13,877 bases of DNA from Candidatus Kuenenbacteria bacterium CG08_land_8_20_14_0_20_37_23 (GTDB lineage: Bacteria; Patescibacteriota; Patescibacteriia; UBA2196; GWA2-42-15). The notes beneath the pieces were generated by a model, which was not told the origin of the DNA, made no database searches, and was given only the letters and a program-made list of their open reading frames with translations. The translations under genes were made by a program, and so were the position numbers. Below are positions 7,582 to 13,877 of this stretch, piece after piece. The stretch's first letter is position 1. Each line of letters opens with the position of its first letter. The stretch lies in NCBI GenBank assembly GCA_002778965.1, contig PEXX01000011.1:1-13877 (forward strand). The letters are read 5' to 3'.

Positions 7582-7645
7582 AAAAAACCGCTTGTTGCTA
7601 AGCGGCGGTTTAGCAAAAAAACGTACGTAATTATCAGCCGCTTAG
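7582..7645 (-). promoter_or_regulatory. Attenuator-like terminator/antiterminator in the 23S leader
   Basis: Read on the minus strand in order: segment 1 CTAAGCGGC (7645-7637), segment 2 GCCGCTTAG (7606-7598), segment 3 AAGCGG (7593-7588), then six T (7587-7582). Segments 2 and 3 form a stem with a 6-nt loop directly followed by the T run, an intrinsic-terminator layout. Segment 2 can instead pair with segment 1 over 9 perfect base pairs, which would block the terminator. A third option pairs GCGGTTT (7605-7611) with AAACCGC (7585-7591). The element lies between the promoter and the 23S gene. Confidence 0.6.
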
Positions 7646-7691
7646 TGTATCTAATAATAAGTTATTGTCTCGCATAGAGTTTTTAAGAGTT

Positions 7692-7743
7692 TATCCAGAG
7701 AGGTTTTGGCTAAAATTAGTTATAAAACAAAACGTTGTGGATA
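7692..7743 (-). other. Two-part stem at the 5' end of the rRNA leader
   Basis: TATCC (7692-7696) pairs with GGATA (7739-7743), and inside it GTTTTG (7703-7708) pairs with CAAAAC (7728-7733), separated by an asymmetric internal loop. Together they form an irregular hairpin that would begin about 12 nt after the predicted transcription start. Confidence 0.45.
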
Positions 7744-7761
7744 CTTATCTAATCTGGGGTA

Positions 7762-7790
7762 ATTATATCTCAAGATGACAAAACTGTCAA
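7762..7790 (-). promoter_or_regulatory. Consensus sigma-70-type promoter for the 23S-5S transcript
   Basis: On the minus strand TTGACA (7790-7785) and TATAAT (7767-7762) are both perfect consensus hexamers separated by exactly 17 bp. Transcription would start near 7755 and run toward the 23S gene. The inverted repeat TGACA-AAAC-TGTCA (7776-7789) overlaps the -35 box and part of the spacer and could be an operator. Confidence 0.8.
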
Positions 7791-7885
7791 ATACTGTTAA
7801 AATAAAAGTGAATTCATTGAATCAAATAGATTGAGCGGGACTAATTGATACTGAATTTACCAAACTCGCTAAACCCACCTAAAAT
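7791..7885. other. Upstream region of ruvA, no clear promoter
   Basis: This AT-rich stretch separates the divergent rRNA promoter from ruvA. I see no convincing plus-strand -35/-10 pair. Directly before the ruvA ATG the sequence is CCCACCTAAAAT, without a Shine-Dalgarno motif, so ruvA may be initiated in a leaderless or SD-independent way. Confidence 0.35.
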
Positions 7886-8464
7886 ATGATCTCATATTTA
7901 AAAGGTAAAATATTAGCTAAAAATCAAAAGTCAGTCATTGCCGTTGTACACGATATTGGTTACGAGATTTTTGTGACGGAAAATTTTTTGGAAAAGATAA
8001 AAGTCAACGATGAAATTGAACTGCACACTTATTTAAAACACGACGAGGATAATATGGCCCTTTACGGTTTTAGAGACAAAGAAGAGCTTCTGTTTTTTAA
8101 ATTGTTGATTACTATTTCCGGCGTGGGTCCAAAAACCGCTCTTGGCGTGCTTGAAGTGGCAAAGTTGGCCGATATTAAAAAGGCCATTCTGCGCGATGAG
8201 CCTTCTATATTATATAAAGTTTCCGGCGTGGGCAAAAAAACAGCGGAGCGCATTGTGGTAGAGCTGAAAAATAAAATAGACGCTTTACCTATGACAGAAA
8301 AAGAAATTAGTTTTGGCGATGTTAACAGCGAAGTCTTTGATGCCCTAGTTTCCCTTGGCTATGCGCAAACTGATGTGCGCGAGGCATTAAAACAAATGCC
8401 AGAGACGGTGGAGAAAATGGAAGAGAAAATTAAAAAGGCATTAAAAATTTTGGGGAAGAAATAA
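7886..8464 (+). CDS. ruvA: Holliday junction branch-migration protein RuvA
   Basis: RuvA binds four-way Holliday junctions and loads the RuvB helicase during recombination and fork repair. The 192 residues show the three-domain layout: an OB-fold region (1 to about 64), two helix-hairpin-helix motifs (SGVGPKTALGV at 78-88 and SGVGKKTAERI at 113-123), an acidic-to-polar linker (about 131-146) and a small C-terminal domain (about 147-190, FDALVSLGYAQTDVREAL) that contacts RuvB in known homologues. Length is close to the usual 195-205. The MISYLKGKI start matches the family N-terminus although no Shine-Dalgarno is visible. RuvB and RuvC are not adjacent. The next gene begins 18 bp downstream in the same direction. 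Confidence 0.95.
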   Translation: MISYLKGKILAKNQKSVIAVVHDIGYEIFVTENFLEKIKVNDEIELHTYLKHDEDNMALYGFRDKEELLFFKLLITISGVGPKTALGVLEVAKLADIKKAILRDEPSILYKVSGVGKKTAERIVVELKNKIDALPMTEKEISFGDVNSEVFDALVSLGYAQTDVREALKQMPETVEKMEEKIKKALKILGKK

Positions 8465-8482
8465 AAGTTAAATAAAAGCAGT

Positions 8483-8920
8483 ATGACTATCCTACCAAAA
8501 ATGTTCACTAGAGAATTCCCTTTAATACTATGTGAGGTATGGGGAAAAGGATATGATTTCTTTTTGGGTAAAAAAATAAAGACATTTCCTCGTTATATTT
8601 TTATAATTAAAAATGGGTTAGTAGATGCTTATAGAAATAATCGGGCGCTAGATCGGGAGCTTAACAATTTATTTTATCGGGAGATAAAAAAAGACCGTAA
8701 ATTTCTTGAAAAATTTTATATTGAATATTTAAAAAAATTTCAAATACTGCAAAAATTATGGAACAAAAAATTTTTAACCAGGAAAAATTTCTATAAATTT
8801 ATTGATGGGCTAATTGATTTCTGGCAAGCAATTTATGCTGCTCTTTATATCCCGTTAGAAGATAAAATGTTTTGTAAAAATGACATTGAATTAATGGTTA
8901 AGCTAAGAAAAAAAAATTGA
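8483..8920 (+). pseudogene. PEP-utilising swivel-domain protein, N-terminal part before a frameshift
   Basis: These 145 residues make sense only together with the next segment. The text TREFPLILCEVWGKGYDFF (about 9-27) followed by a long, charged helical region (50-144) resembles the N-terminal helical part of small Patescibacteria proteins that end in a PEP-utilising phosphohistidine domain; that family memory is not verified. The frame ends at TGA 8918-8920, directly after nine A (8908-8916). Removing one A continues the sequence as LRKKIDIAADKATHII and leads without a stop into the swivel domain, giving one protein of 337 residues. No ATP-grasp nucleotide-binding domain is present. The ATG at 8483 follows ruvA closely; a second ATG at 8501 is possible. 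The break may be a sequencing error, true decay or slippage on the A run. Confidence 0.65.
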
Positions 8921-9497
8921 TATTGCGGCGGATAAAGCAACGCATATTATTACTAAGAGTTTAAAACATTATTACCCAAAATTTGATAGCTTGGTAAATT
9001 ATATTATTTTTGGAGATTTAAAGAAAGATAAAATTGATGAAGATATAATTGAAAGATTATCACGAGGGACGTTAATAATGGTAGACGAAAAAATCGTCAC
9101 AAAAGAACAATTTAAATATCTAAAAAGTAAATATAACTTCGGTATAGAAAAAATAAAAATAGATAGAAACAACAGGCAATTTAATGGGCAAGTGGCCTGC
9201 AATGGACAAGTTAAAGGCAAGGTTAGGCTGATACTTAAACGTGATGACATTTCTAAATTCAAAAAAGATGAAATACTGGTTAGCACGATGACTGTTCCTG
9301 ATTATCTTCCAGCAATGAAAAAAGCCAAAGCCTTTATTACTGACGAGGGTGGTGTAACCTGTCATGCCGCTATTATTTCCCGTGAATTAAAAATCCACTG
9401 CATCATCGGCACTAAAATCGCCACTAAAGTTTTAAAAGATGGCGACTTAGTAGAGGTAGATGCCAATAAAGGATTTGTTAAAAAACTTAAAAATTAG
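8907..9497 (+). pseudogene. PEP-utilising enzyme mobile (swivel) domain, C-terminal part after a frameshift
   Basis: This frame is open from 8907 to TAG 9495-9497 but has no good start of its own: the first ATG is at 9078 and a TTG lies at 8991. It carries a complete PEP-utilising mobile domain as in PEP synthase and pyruvate phosphate dikinase. The visible parts are VKGKVRLI, ILVSTMTVPDYLPAMKKAKAFITDEGGVTCHAAIISREL, whose His in TCHAAI is the phosphorylated residue (His294 of the repaired 337-residue protein), and GTKIATKVLKDGDLVEVDANKG. The domain normally shuttles phosphate between a nucleotide site and a PEP/pyruvate site, but neither partner domain is encoded here, so the phosphodonor and acceptor are unknown. 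It converges with queA with only 3 bp between the stop codons. Confidence 0.7.
8908..8916 (+). other. Run of nine A at the frameshift point
   Basis: The reading frame changes at this A9 tract; an A8 tract would restore one continuous protein. Another A9 tract at 3152-3160 inside smc keeps its frame, so the run length alone does not imply an error. Confidence 0.85.
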
Positions 9498-9500
9498 CTT

Positions 9501-10535
9501 CTATCTTATAAACATCCCGTCTCCAAAACTGTAAAATCGGTATTTTTGTCTGATGGCCTTTCTATAGATATTTAAAATTAATTTTCTCCCGGCCAAAGCC
9601 GAGACCAACATCAATAGCGTTGACTTGGGTAAATGAAAATTAGTTATTAAACTATCCACAAATTTGAATTTATACGGCGGATAAATAAAAATATTTACCC
9701 ATTTTGCTCCGGCTTTAAGCCGGCTTTTTTGATTGGCGAGCGCTTCCAGCGCGCGGCATGCGGTGGTGCCAACGGCAACAATCCGTTGGCCTTGTTTTTT
9801 ATAAGCATTCAGGCGCTCTGCCGTGGCCGGGTCAAGCTCGGCCAATTCCGAGTACATTCTATGTTGTTCTATCATCTGAACTTTAACCGGCTGAAAAGTC
9901 CCCAAACCCACATGCAAGGTGATAAATTCCATTTTAACCCCTTTTTTCTTTAGCTTGGCTAATAAATTTTTCGTAAAATGCAAACCGGCGGTCGGGGCCG
10001 CCACCGAGCCTTTTTTCGCGGCAAAAATCGTCTGATAAGCTTGTCTGATTTTTTTTGAGTCCTTAGTTTTAATATATGGCGGCAAAGGAGTCTCGCCTAT
10101 TCTATCAACAATATCATCAAATTTTTTGCCGGAATAATTAAATTTGGCCAGCCAGTTGCCATTGGATAAATGTTTAATGATTTTACACTTTAATTGTCGA
10201 TCGCAAGCCATGACCTGTAAATTGCCGGCTGTAATTTTTTTATTCAATAAAACTTCCCAACAGTTATTTTTAATTTTATGCAATAAAAAGACTTCTATTT
10301 TGCCGCCAGTTGGTTTTCGCATTATGAGCCTAGCCGGAAATACTTTAGAGTCATTAAAAATCAAAACATCGTTGCTTGTCAAATATTTGTTCAGATTAAA
10401 AAAATTATCATGCGTTAATTTCTTCGTTTTTTTATCAACAACCAATAACCGCGACTTGTCGCGCGGTTTGATGGGTGTTTGAGCAATGAAATTTTTTGGC
10501 AAATAATAATTAAATAGTTTTAGCTTCATTTTCAA
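9501..10535 (-). CDS. queA: S-adenosylmethionine:tRNA ribosyltransferase-isomerase QueA
   Basis: QueA transfers and isomerises the ribosyl group of S-adenosylmethionine onto preQ1 at the wobble position of tRNAs with a GUN anticodon, making epoxyqueuosine in the queuosine pathway. The 344 residues carry the family blocks in order: IAQTPIKPRDKSRL (17-30), NDSKVFPARL (61-70), GSVAAPTAGLHFT (176-188), LHVGLGTFQPV (207-217), HRMYSE (225-230), TNFHLPKSTLLMLVSA (298-313) and FYSFGDGMFI (334-343). Length is the usual 340-355, and no key block is missing. Two ATG codons two residues apart (10535 and 10529) could both start the protein. No other queuosine gene (tgt, queC-F, queG/H) is nearby. A possible -10, TATTAT, lies a short way upstream on the minus strand, without a good -35. 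Confidence 0.96.
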   Translation of the reverse strand: MKMKLKLFNYYLPKNFIAQTPIKPRDKSRLLVVDKKTKKLTHDNFFNLNKYLTSNDVLIFNDSKVFPARLIMRKPTGGKIEVFLLHKIKNNCWEVLLNKKITAGNLQVMACDRQLKCKIIKHLSNGNWLAKFNYSGKKFDDIVDRIGETPLPPYIKTKDSKKIRQAYQTIFAAKKGSVAAPTAGLHFTKNLLAKLKKKGVKMEFITLHVGLGTFQPVKVQMIEQHRMYSELAELDPATAERLNAYKKQGQRIVAVGTTACRALEALANQKSRLKAGAKWVNIFIYPPYKFKFVDSLITNFHLPKSTLLMLVSALAGRKLILNIYRKAIRQKYRFYSFGDGMFIR

Positions 10536-10752
10536 ATTTAATTTTATAATACAACAAAAATTTCCTGCAGGTTTTAGAAAATTTACAAAACAGCATATAA
10601 TACCGAGTATGCGGCCTATCCCGCCCTTTCATTTATATGTTTTATATGTCTGGAATGGCTGGATTCGACCAAAATTCGCTTTTCTCTGTTCGGCGGTAAT
10701 TTGAGGAATAGTGCTATAAAAGTTGAAAAATAGCTTTTTATGCAAAAAATAA
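10536..10752. other. Intergenic region with a 31-codon frame and a tRNA-3'-end-like string
   Basis: No firm gene is seen. A plus-strand frame of 31 codons (10609-10704, starting MRPIPPFHLYVLYVW) contains NGWIR. The minus-strand reading of the same DNA, GGTCGAATCCAGCCATTCCA, resembles the T-arm and acceptor end of a tRNA with one T missing. The rest of a tRNA cloverleaf is absent, so a decayed tRNA fragment or chance are both possible. The frame itself is unlikely to be a protein gene. Confidence 0.3.
10723..10738 (+). repeat. Inverted repeat, left copy (16 bp)
   Basis: TTGAAAAATAGCTTTT is the perfect reverse complement of 11208-11223. The two copies lie 14 bp outside each end of the transglutaminase-like gene. 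Confidence 0.7.
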
Positions 10753-11193
10753 TTAATGAAATCCGTGGGAATGGTCACCAAATTTTATTCCATACGCATG
10801 GACCCAAATATCTATATTAATCCATTTATCATCAATCTTAACTTGAAGATACTGATGGGGTGAAATATACCAAATTTGCGTCCACCTCAGGCGTATGTCG
10901 TCTTCTGTAAAAAAACCACTTTTGACTAATAGCGTTCTCATCACATAATTAATATTTGTACAATGCAGAAATCCGTTCTTACTCCAGAACGCCCCAATAT
11001 CGTGCTTGAAAACATCAAAAAACTTCAAATAAGTCATAACACGATAACCTCTGTATTTGGCAACCAGCAACTTGTAAGCACTTTTCAAACATTCTTCTTT
11101 ATTAAGCGATTTTTTTATTTCATTAATTATTTTTTGCATTTCATTGGGCAGCACATCTGGTATTGGAGTTTTTGAGAACAAGTCTAAGGGCAT
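10753..11193 (-). CDS. Small transglutaminase-like (papain-fold) protein of unknown function
   Basis: The 146-residue protein has no signal peptide or membrane segment. The C-terminal half has the spacing of the transglutaminase-like fold: Cys78 in FLHCTNINYVMRTLLVKSGFF at the start of a helix, His113 in SPHQYLQVKI, and Asp128 in DDKWINIDIW, a plausible Cys-His-Asp triad. Such folds include proteases, amidases and acyl-transfer enzymes, so no reaction can be assigned. The first 60 residues look helical and charged. I recall similar small proteins from Parcubacteria but cannot check this. No Shine-Dalgarno precedes the ATG. It stands alone between queA and the dipeptidase gene, all on the minus strand, inside a 16-bp inverted repeat. 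The family call is tentative. Confidence 0.6.
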   Translation of the reverse strand: MPLDLFSKTPIPDVLPNEMQKIINEIKKSLNKEECLKSAYKLLVAKYRGYRVMTYLKFFDVFKHDIGAFWSKNGFLHCTNINYVMRTLLVKSGFFTEDDIRLRWTQIWYISPHQYLQVKIDDKWINIDIWVHAYGIKFGDHSHGFH

Positions 11194-11207
11194 AGTCGTG
11201 AATTTTT

Positions 11208-11223
11208 AAAAGCTATTTTTCAA
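11208..11223 (-). repeat. Inverted repeat, right copy (16 bp)
   Basis: AAAAGCTATTTTTCAA is the perfect reverse complement of 10723-10738. It lies just upstream of the transglutaminase-like gene, so it may be in that gene's promoter region. Confidence 0.7.
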
Positions 11224-11227
11224 TTTC

Positions 11228-11262
11228 ACACAACGCATCGGCATCATCCGAAGTTTTTGTGT
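11228..11262 (-). other. Two-part hairpin upstream of the transglutaminase-like gene
   Basis: ACACAA (11228-11233) pairs with TTGTGT (11257-11262); inside it TCGG and CCGA pair around a 6-nt loop. A second small hairpin in this gap, GGCTTC-CGT-GAAGCC, lies at about 11291-11305. Neither has a T tract directly after it, so a terminator role for the dipeptidase transcript is uncertain. Confidence 0.4.
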
Positions 11263-11376
11263 AACGATAGCGGAATAGAATTTATGTGTAGGCTTCCGTG
11301 AAGCCGCAGTCGGATATAGTTAGTTATGTGATGTAATTAAAAGTTTTTGTTTTGCGAAGTAAAACATTATTTTGGG

Positions 11377-12312
11377 CTATTTTTTTAAAATTTTTAAAAT
11401 AAAATCGTGTAAATTTTTGTATGCTATTTTTTCGACATCTTCTTTTTTAAAATTTAAATTAAGTTTGTCAATTAAATTCGGGAAGCACGTCACATCCTCA
11501 AAATCTTTTATTAAAGATAATTTTGGGTTAACCATCCCATCAAAATCAGAACCCAAGCAGACAGTATTTATGGAGGATTTTTTAATCACGTGATCAATAT
11601 TTTTTACGATGTCATCTATTGTTTCCCCTCCAATGAGTTTATTGACTCCCGCTATACCTATCAAACTATTTCTTTTATGAACTTCCTTGATTTGTTCGTC
11701 AGATAGATTTCTGTCATCGTCGTAAACTGTTCGATATGCGGTATGAGATACTATAAAAGGTTTGTTATAATTATCAACCATGTTCCAAAACAAGGATTCA
11801 CTCATGTGCGCTACGTCCAATATCATTTCCTTTTTTTCAACTTTATTAAGTAAACGCAATCCTTCTTTAGACAATTTACCATCTTTTATATATCTATTTT
11901 CTCCTCTCCATGCGATTCCAATAGATCGCAGCCCCATTTCATAAAAAATATCTAAATCCCTTATATCTTCTAAGGGGGCAGCACCTTCCATATTAAATAA
12001 AAATCCAATTTGATCATTTTGTAAATGAGTTAAATCCGTAGCTGATAAAATGAGAATAATATTTTTACTCTCAGACAATATTTTTTTATATATATTAAAT
12101 TGTCCCAACGCTTGTTTTTTTGTTTGTGCGAATATGGTTGCAAAAACAAGCTGCACATTACCCTTAACTAATCTTGGATAGTCTACTTGATTAATACAGT
12201 TATACTCACTTTTAATATAACAAGCATTAATTTTATTTTCCTTAAAAAAATTTTTATTTGTCACCAATTGGATATTAGCCGCAATATCCTGGTGGGCATC
12301 GTATATTTTCAT
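11377..12312 (-). CDS. Membrane dipeptidase-like zinc peptidase (family M19)
   Basis: The 311-residue protein matches family M19 (renal dipeptidase type), binuclear zinc enzymes that cleave dipeptides, including D-amino-acid-containing ones. The metal-site pattern is complete: His7 and Asp9 in DAHQD, the bridging Glu109 in NMEGAAPL, His169 in DVAHMSE, His190 in VSHTAYR, and Asp256 in GSDFDG. DRNLSDEQI after the second His is also typical. There is no signal peptide or membrane segment, so it is probably cytoplasmic; length is at the short end of the family. Its ATG lies only 2 bp after the stop of the upstream 506-residue gene, with no Shine-Dalgarno, which suggests translational coupling. 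A role in recycling dipeptides from scavenged protein or peptidoglycan is plausible but not shown. Confidence 0.88.
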   Translation of the reverse strand: MKIYDAHQDIAANIQLVTNKNFFKENKINACYIKSEYNCINQVDYPRLVKGNVQLVFATIFAQTKKQALGQFNIYKKILSESKNIILILSATDLTHLQNDQIGFLFNMEGAAPLEDIRDLDIFYEMGLRSIGIAWRGENRYIKDGKLSKEGLRLLNKVEKKEMILDVAHMSESLFWNMVDNYNKPFIVSHTAYRTVYDDDRNLSDEQIKEVHKRNSLIGIAGVNKLIGGETIDDIVKNIDHVIKKSSINTVCLGSDFDGMVNPKLSLIKDFEDVTCFPNLIDKLNLNFKKEDVEKIAYKNLHDFILKILKK

Positions 12313-12314
12313 AA

Positions 12315-13835
12315 TTATTTTAATTTAGGTTTAAATTCACTATGTAACTCATTGTTTTCAGATGTTTGGATTTCTTGTTTTAATTCTCTTGATGATTCGC
12401 GTATAGAATAATTCCAAATGTCTTGTAATTGTCTTTGGGATAACTCTCTTGCTGATTCGGGGAAATAAATCTTTTTGTTGTCTTTGATAATATCAAATTG
12501 AGAAATTTCAGTAGGTTCAGTTTTTTGATTTTCCGCTGATATTTCAGATATTCTATTTCTAATTTTTATTATTTCTATATCTAATTCCACGCCTTCCGAA
12601 TATACATCATTTACTGCTATTTCAGCGCTTATGAGATTGCCTGTGATTTTTTTTCTGTTAATTTCAAAATCTTCCAGCATATCTTTAACGTCTGATATTT
12701 TTTTCTTGATTCTTCCTGGTAAATTACCTATTTGTGCATAAAGTTCTAATATTCTCTGGGTTATCGCTTGTTCGTCTAAAGATAGTACTCGTTGTTTGAT
12801 TTCTTCTGCAGACAATCCTCTTGATTTTTGTCTATTGGCATAAGCTTCGGATAATCTTTGATTGTTAATAAAAAGTTCGTCAACTTCTTTGGAAGTCGTT
12901 TCTGTATCCGTGACGATTTTTCCTATCATATCAGTTGGCACCAATCTAAAATCTAAAATATCTGGCAATATACTACCAAATTCTCTTCTTAGGGTTTCAT
13001 AAAGGTTGTTTAATTCTTTGGTATTATCCTGGGCATGATTTCGATTTTTTATTAGGTAGTTCATCATCTCTGCTCCGGAAAAATGTACAACCTCAACTCG
13101 ATCTGGACGATATCTTTCGGTACCGGTTCTATCTTTATAAATTTCACAAACACTACTCAACAAAAGATATAAATTTGATTTCATTACGATTCCTTCTGGA
13201 TTACTACCATTTCTTGTTATTGCTTCAATGGTTTGTTTAAGATAATTATGTGCCATTTCGGCAACTTGCTCAGGATTTATACTTATCTCAGTTCCATTGT
13301 CATCAATATATAGTTGCTCATTCTTACCTTGTTTTTTAGCAAGGTTAAAAATATTGCCTTCTTTATCAACAAAATTTCCAAATAAACCAGGATATTCTCT
13401 TGCTAGAACTTCCATGGCCTTCGCAAAAAAAGGTTCTTGTTCAAAAAATAGTTGCGATGTTAGTTGAATATTGCTAGGAAAAAGTCTTTTTAATGATTCA
13501 TAATGTAGCTGTGCGGGTCGTTGGAAATTACCTTCCAATATACTTTTAATTTTTTCTTTTGCCTCGGAATTTATAACCGAGTGAGTTAGAGGCAATGTTG
13601 TCTGGTCTGTTAATGGAAGTTCTTGTCCACCAATTTTAAGAAAAGCAGGTTTATAAATTTTTGCATCACCTCGTATATGTTCATGCAAAATAACCGGGAA
13701 TCCTTCTTGAGCTAAAAAAAGTGTTGGGGCGTTAAAATTGCCAACATGTGCGCTACGCAATACACTACCGCCATTTTGTTGATGATCGTGTATTGCTTTT
13801 AAAGAATAATTTTCACCGTTTGTAATTTTAAACAT
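12315..13835 (-). CDS. Unrecognised 506-residue protein, probably incomplete at its 5' end
   Basis: I do not recognise this protein. The ATG at 13835 gives 506 residues, but the frame stays open for the 14 upstream codons to the window edge, and no Shine-Dalgarno precedes the ATG, so the true start may lie outside. The N-terminal part (1 to about 310) looks globular, with NGGSVLRSAHVGNF (21-34), VEVVHFSGAEMMNYLIK (247-263) and FRLVPTDMIGK (296-306) as distinctive strings. The part after about 315 is charged and helical and may form coiled coil to about 440. The end is polar and rich in Glu, Gln and Ser. No signal peptide, membrane segment or zinc motif is visible. HVGNF recalls acyltransferase HxxN motifs, but nothing else supports that. 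It is cotranscribed with the M19 peptidase. Confidence 0.75.
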   Translation of the reverse strand: MFKITNGENYSLKAIHDHQQNGGSVLRSAHVGNFNAPTLFLAQEGFPVILHEHIRGDAKIYKPAFLKIGGQELPLTDQTTLPLTHSVINSEAKEKIKSILEGNFQRPAQLHYESLKRLFPSNIQLTSQLFFEQEPFFAKAMEVLAREYPGLFGNFVDKEGNIFNLAKKQGKNEQLYIDDNGTEISINPEQVAEMAHNYLKQTIEAITRNGSNPEGIVMKSNLYLLLSSVCEIYKDRTGTERYRPDRVEVVHFSGAEMMNYLIKNRNHAQDNTKELNNLYETLRREFGSILPDILDFRLVPTDMIGKIVTDTETTSKEVDELFINNQRLSEAYANRQKSRGLSAEEIKQRVLSLDEQAITQRILELYAQIGNLPGRIKKKISDVKDMLEDFEINRKKITGNLISAEIAVNDVYSEGVELDIEIIKIRNRISEISAENQKTEPTEISQFDIIKDNKKIYFPESARELSQRQLQDIWNYSIRESSRELKQEIQTSENNELHSEFKPKLK

Positions 13836-13877
13836 ATTTTTAAAATGAATTTGGAAATGCTTTGGACCAAATGTCCT

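Noticed and set aside
7582..7620. Terminator on the plus strand ahead of ruvA
   Set aside because: On the plus strand the hairpin is followed by A residues, not T; the T run lies on the minus-strand side only.
7691..7744. DnaA boxes and a replication origin between the rRNA genes and ruvA
   Set aside because: TTATCCAGA (7691-7699) and TGTGGATAC (7736-7744, reverse) are each one base off the consensus, but there are only two, they also form an RNA stem, and no dnaA or dnaN is nearby.
9729..10482. Plus-strand frames opposite queA
   Set aside because: They are shadows of the strongly supported queA gene and show no family motifs or ribosome binding sites.
10650..10704. tmRNA 5' end, from the plus-strand string GGCTGGATTCGACC
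   Set aside because: The matching tmRNA 3' half (T-arm plus acceptor ending in CCA) is absent within the next 400 bases and a gene lies there on the other strand.
12330..13835. Lipid A type acyltransferase, based on SAHVGNF in the unknown protein
   Set aside because: Only one short string matches; there is no N-terminal membrane anchor and no other acyltransferase motif.

Overview
The window looks like a piece of a reduced, AT-rich bacterial genome of the Candidate Phyla Radiation (Patescibacteria), most likely Parcubacteria-like. Four things point there. The SMC protein is short and I see no hinge domain in it. The 23S rRNA gene is about 3.4 kb, some 500 nt longer than the roughly 2.9 kb of E. 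coli, with several AT-rich helix insertions but a shortened L1 stalk. The 23S-5S unit has its own promoter and no 16S gene or spacer tRNA next to it. Several small diverged proteins (a stand-alone PEP-utilising swivel-domain protein, a transglutaminase-like protein) are of a kind I associate with these lineages. The assignment is inference; no protein or rRNA search was run.

Layout. 1-1144 (+): the C-terminal end of a VOC/glyoxalase-like protein, then a class IV PLP-dependent aminotransferase whose ribosome binding site overlaps the preceding stop. 1294-3561 (+): a compact SMC ATPase behind an extended -10 promoter. 3578-3619: hairpins separating convergent transcription. 3638-7755 (-): 5S rRNA, spacer, 23S rRNA and a roughly 425-nt leader. 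The leader starts at a near-perfect consensus promoter (TTGACA-N17-TATAAT) and contains overlapping hairpins laid out like an attenuator. 7886-9497 (+): ruvA, then a PEP-utilising swivel-domain gene split by a frameshift in a run of nine A. 9501-10535 (-): queA. 10723-11223: a transglutaminase-like gene (-) lying inside a 16-bp perfect inverted repeat. 11377-13877 (-): a membrane-dipeptidase (M19) gene placed 2 bp behind a large unrecognised gene whose reading frame stays open to the window edge.

Functions. The recognisable genes are housekeeping ones: chromosome organisation (smc), Holliday-junction processing (ruvA), ribosomal RNA and tRNA queuosine modification (queA). The pairs at both ends are less clear. 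No transposase, CRISPR array, tRNA gene or phage gene was found. The most unusual material is in the rRNA locus (insertions, trimmed L1 stalk, a substitution at a conserved base, leader structure), the hinge-less SMC and the frameshifted PEP-utilising gene.
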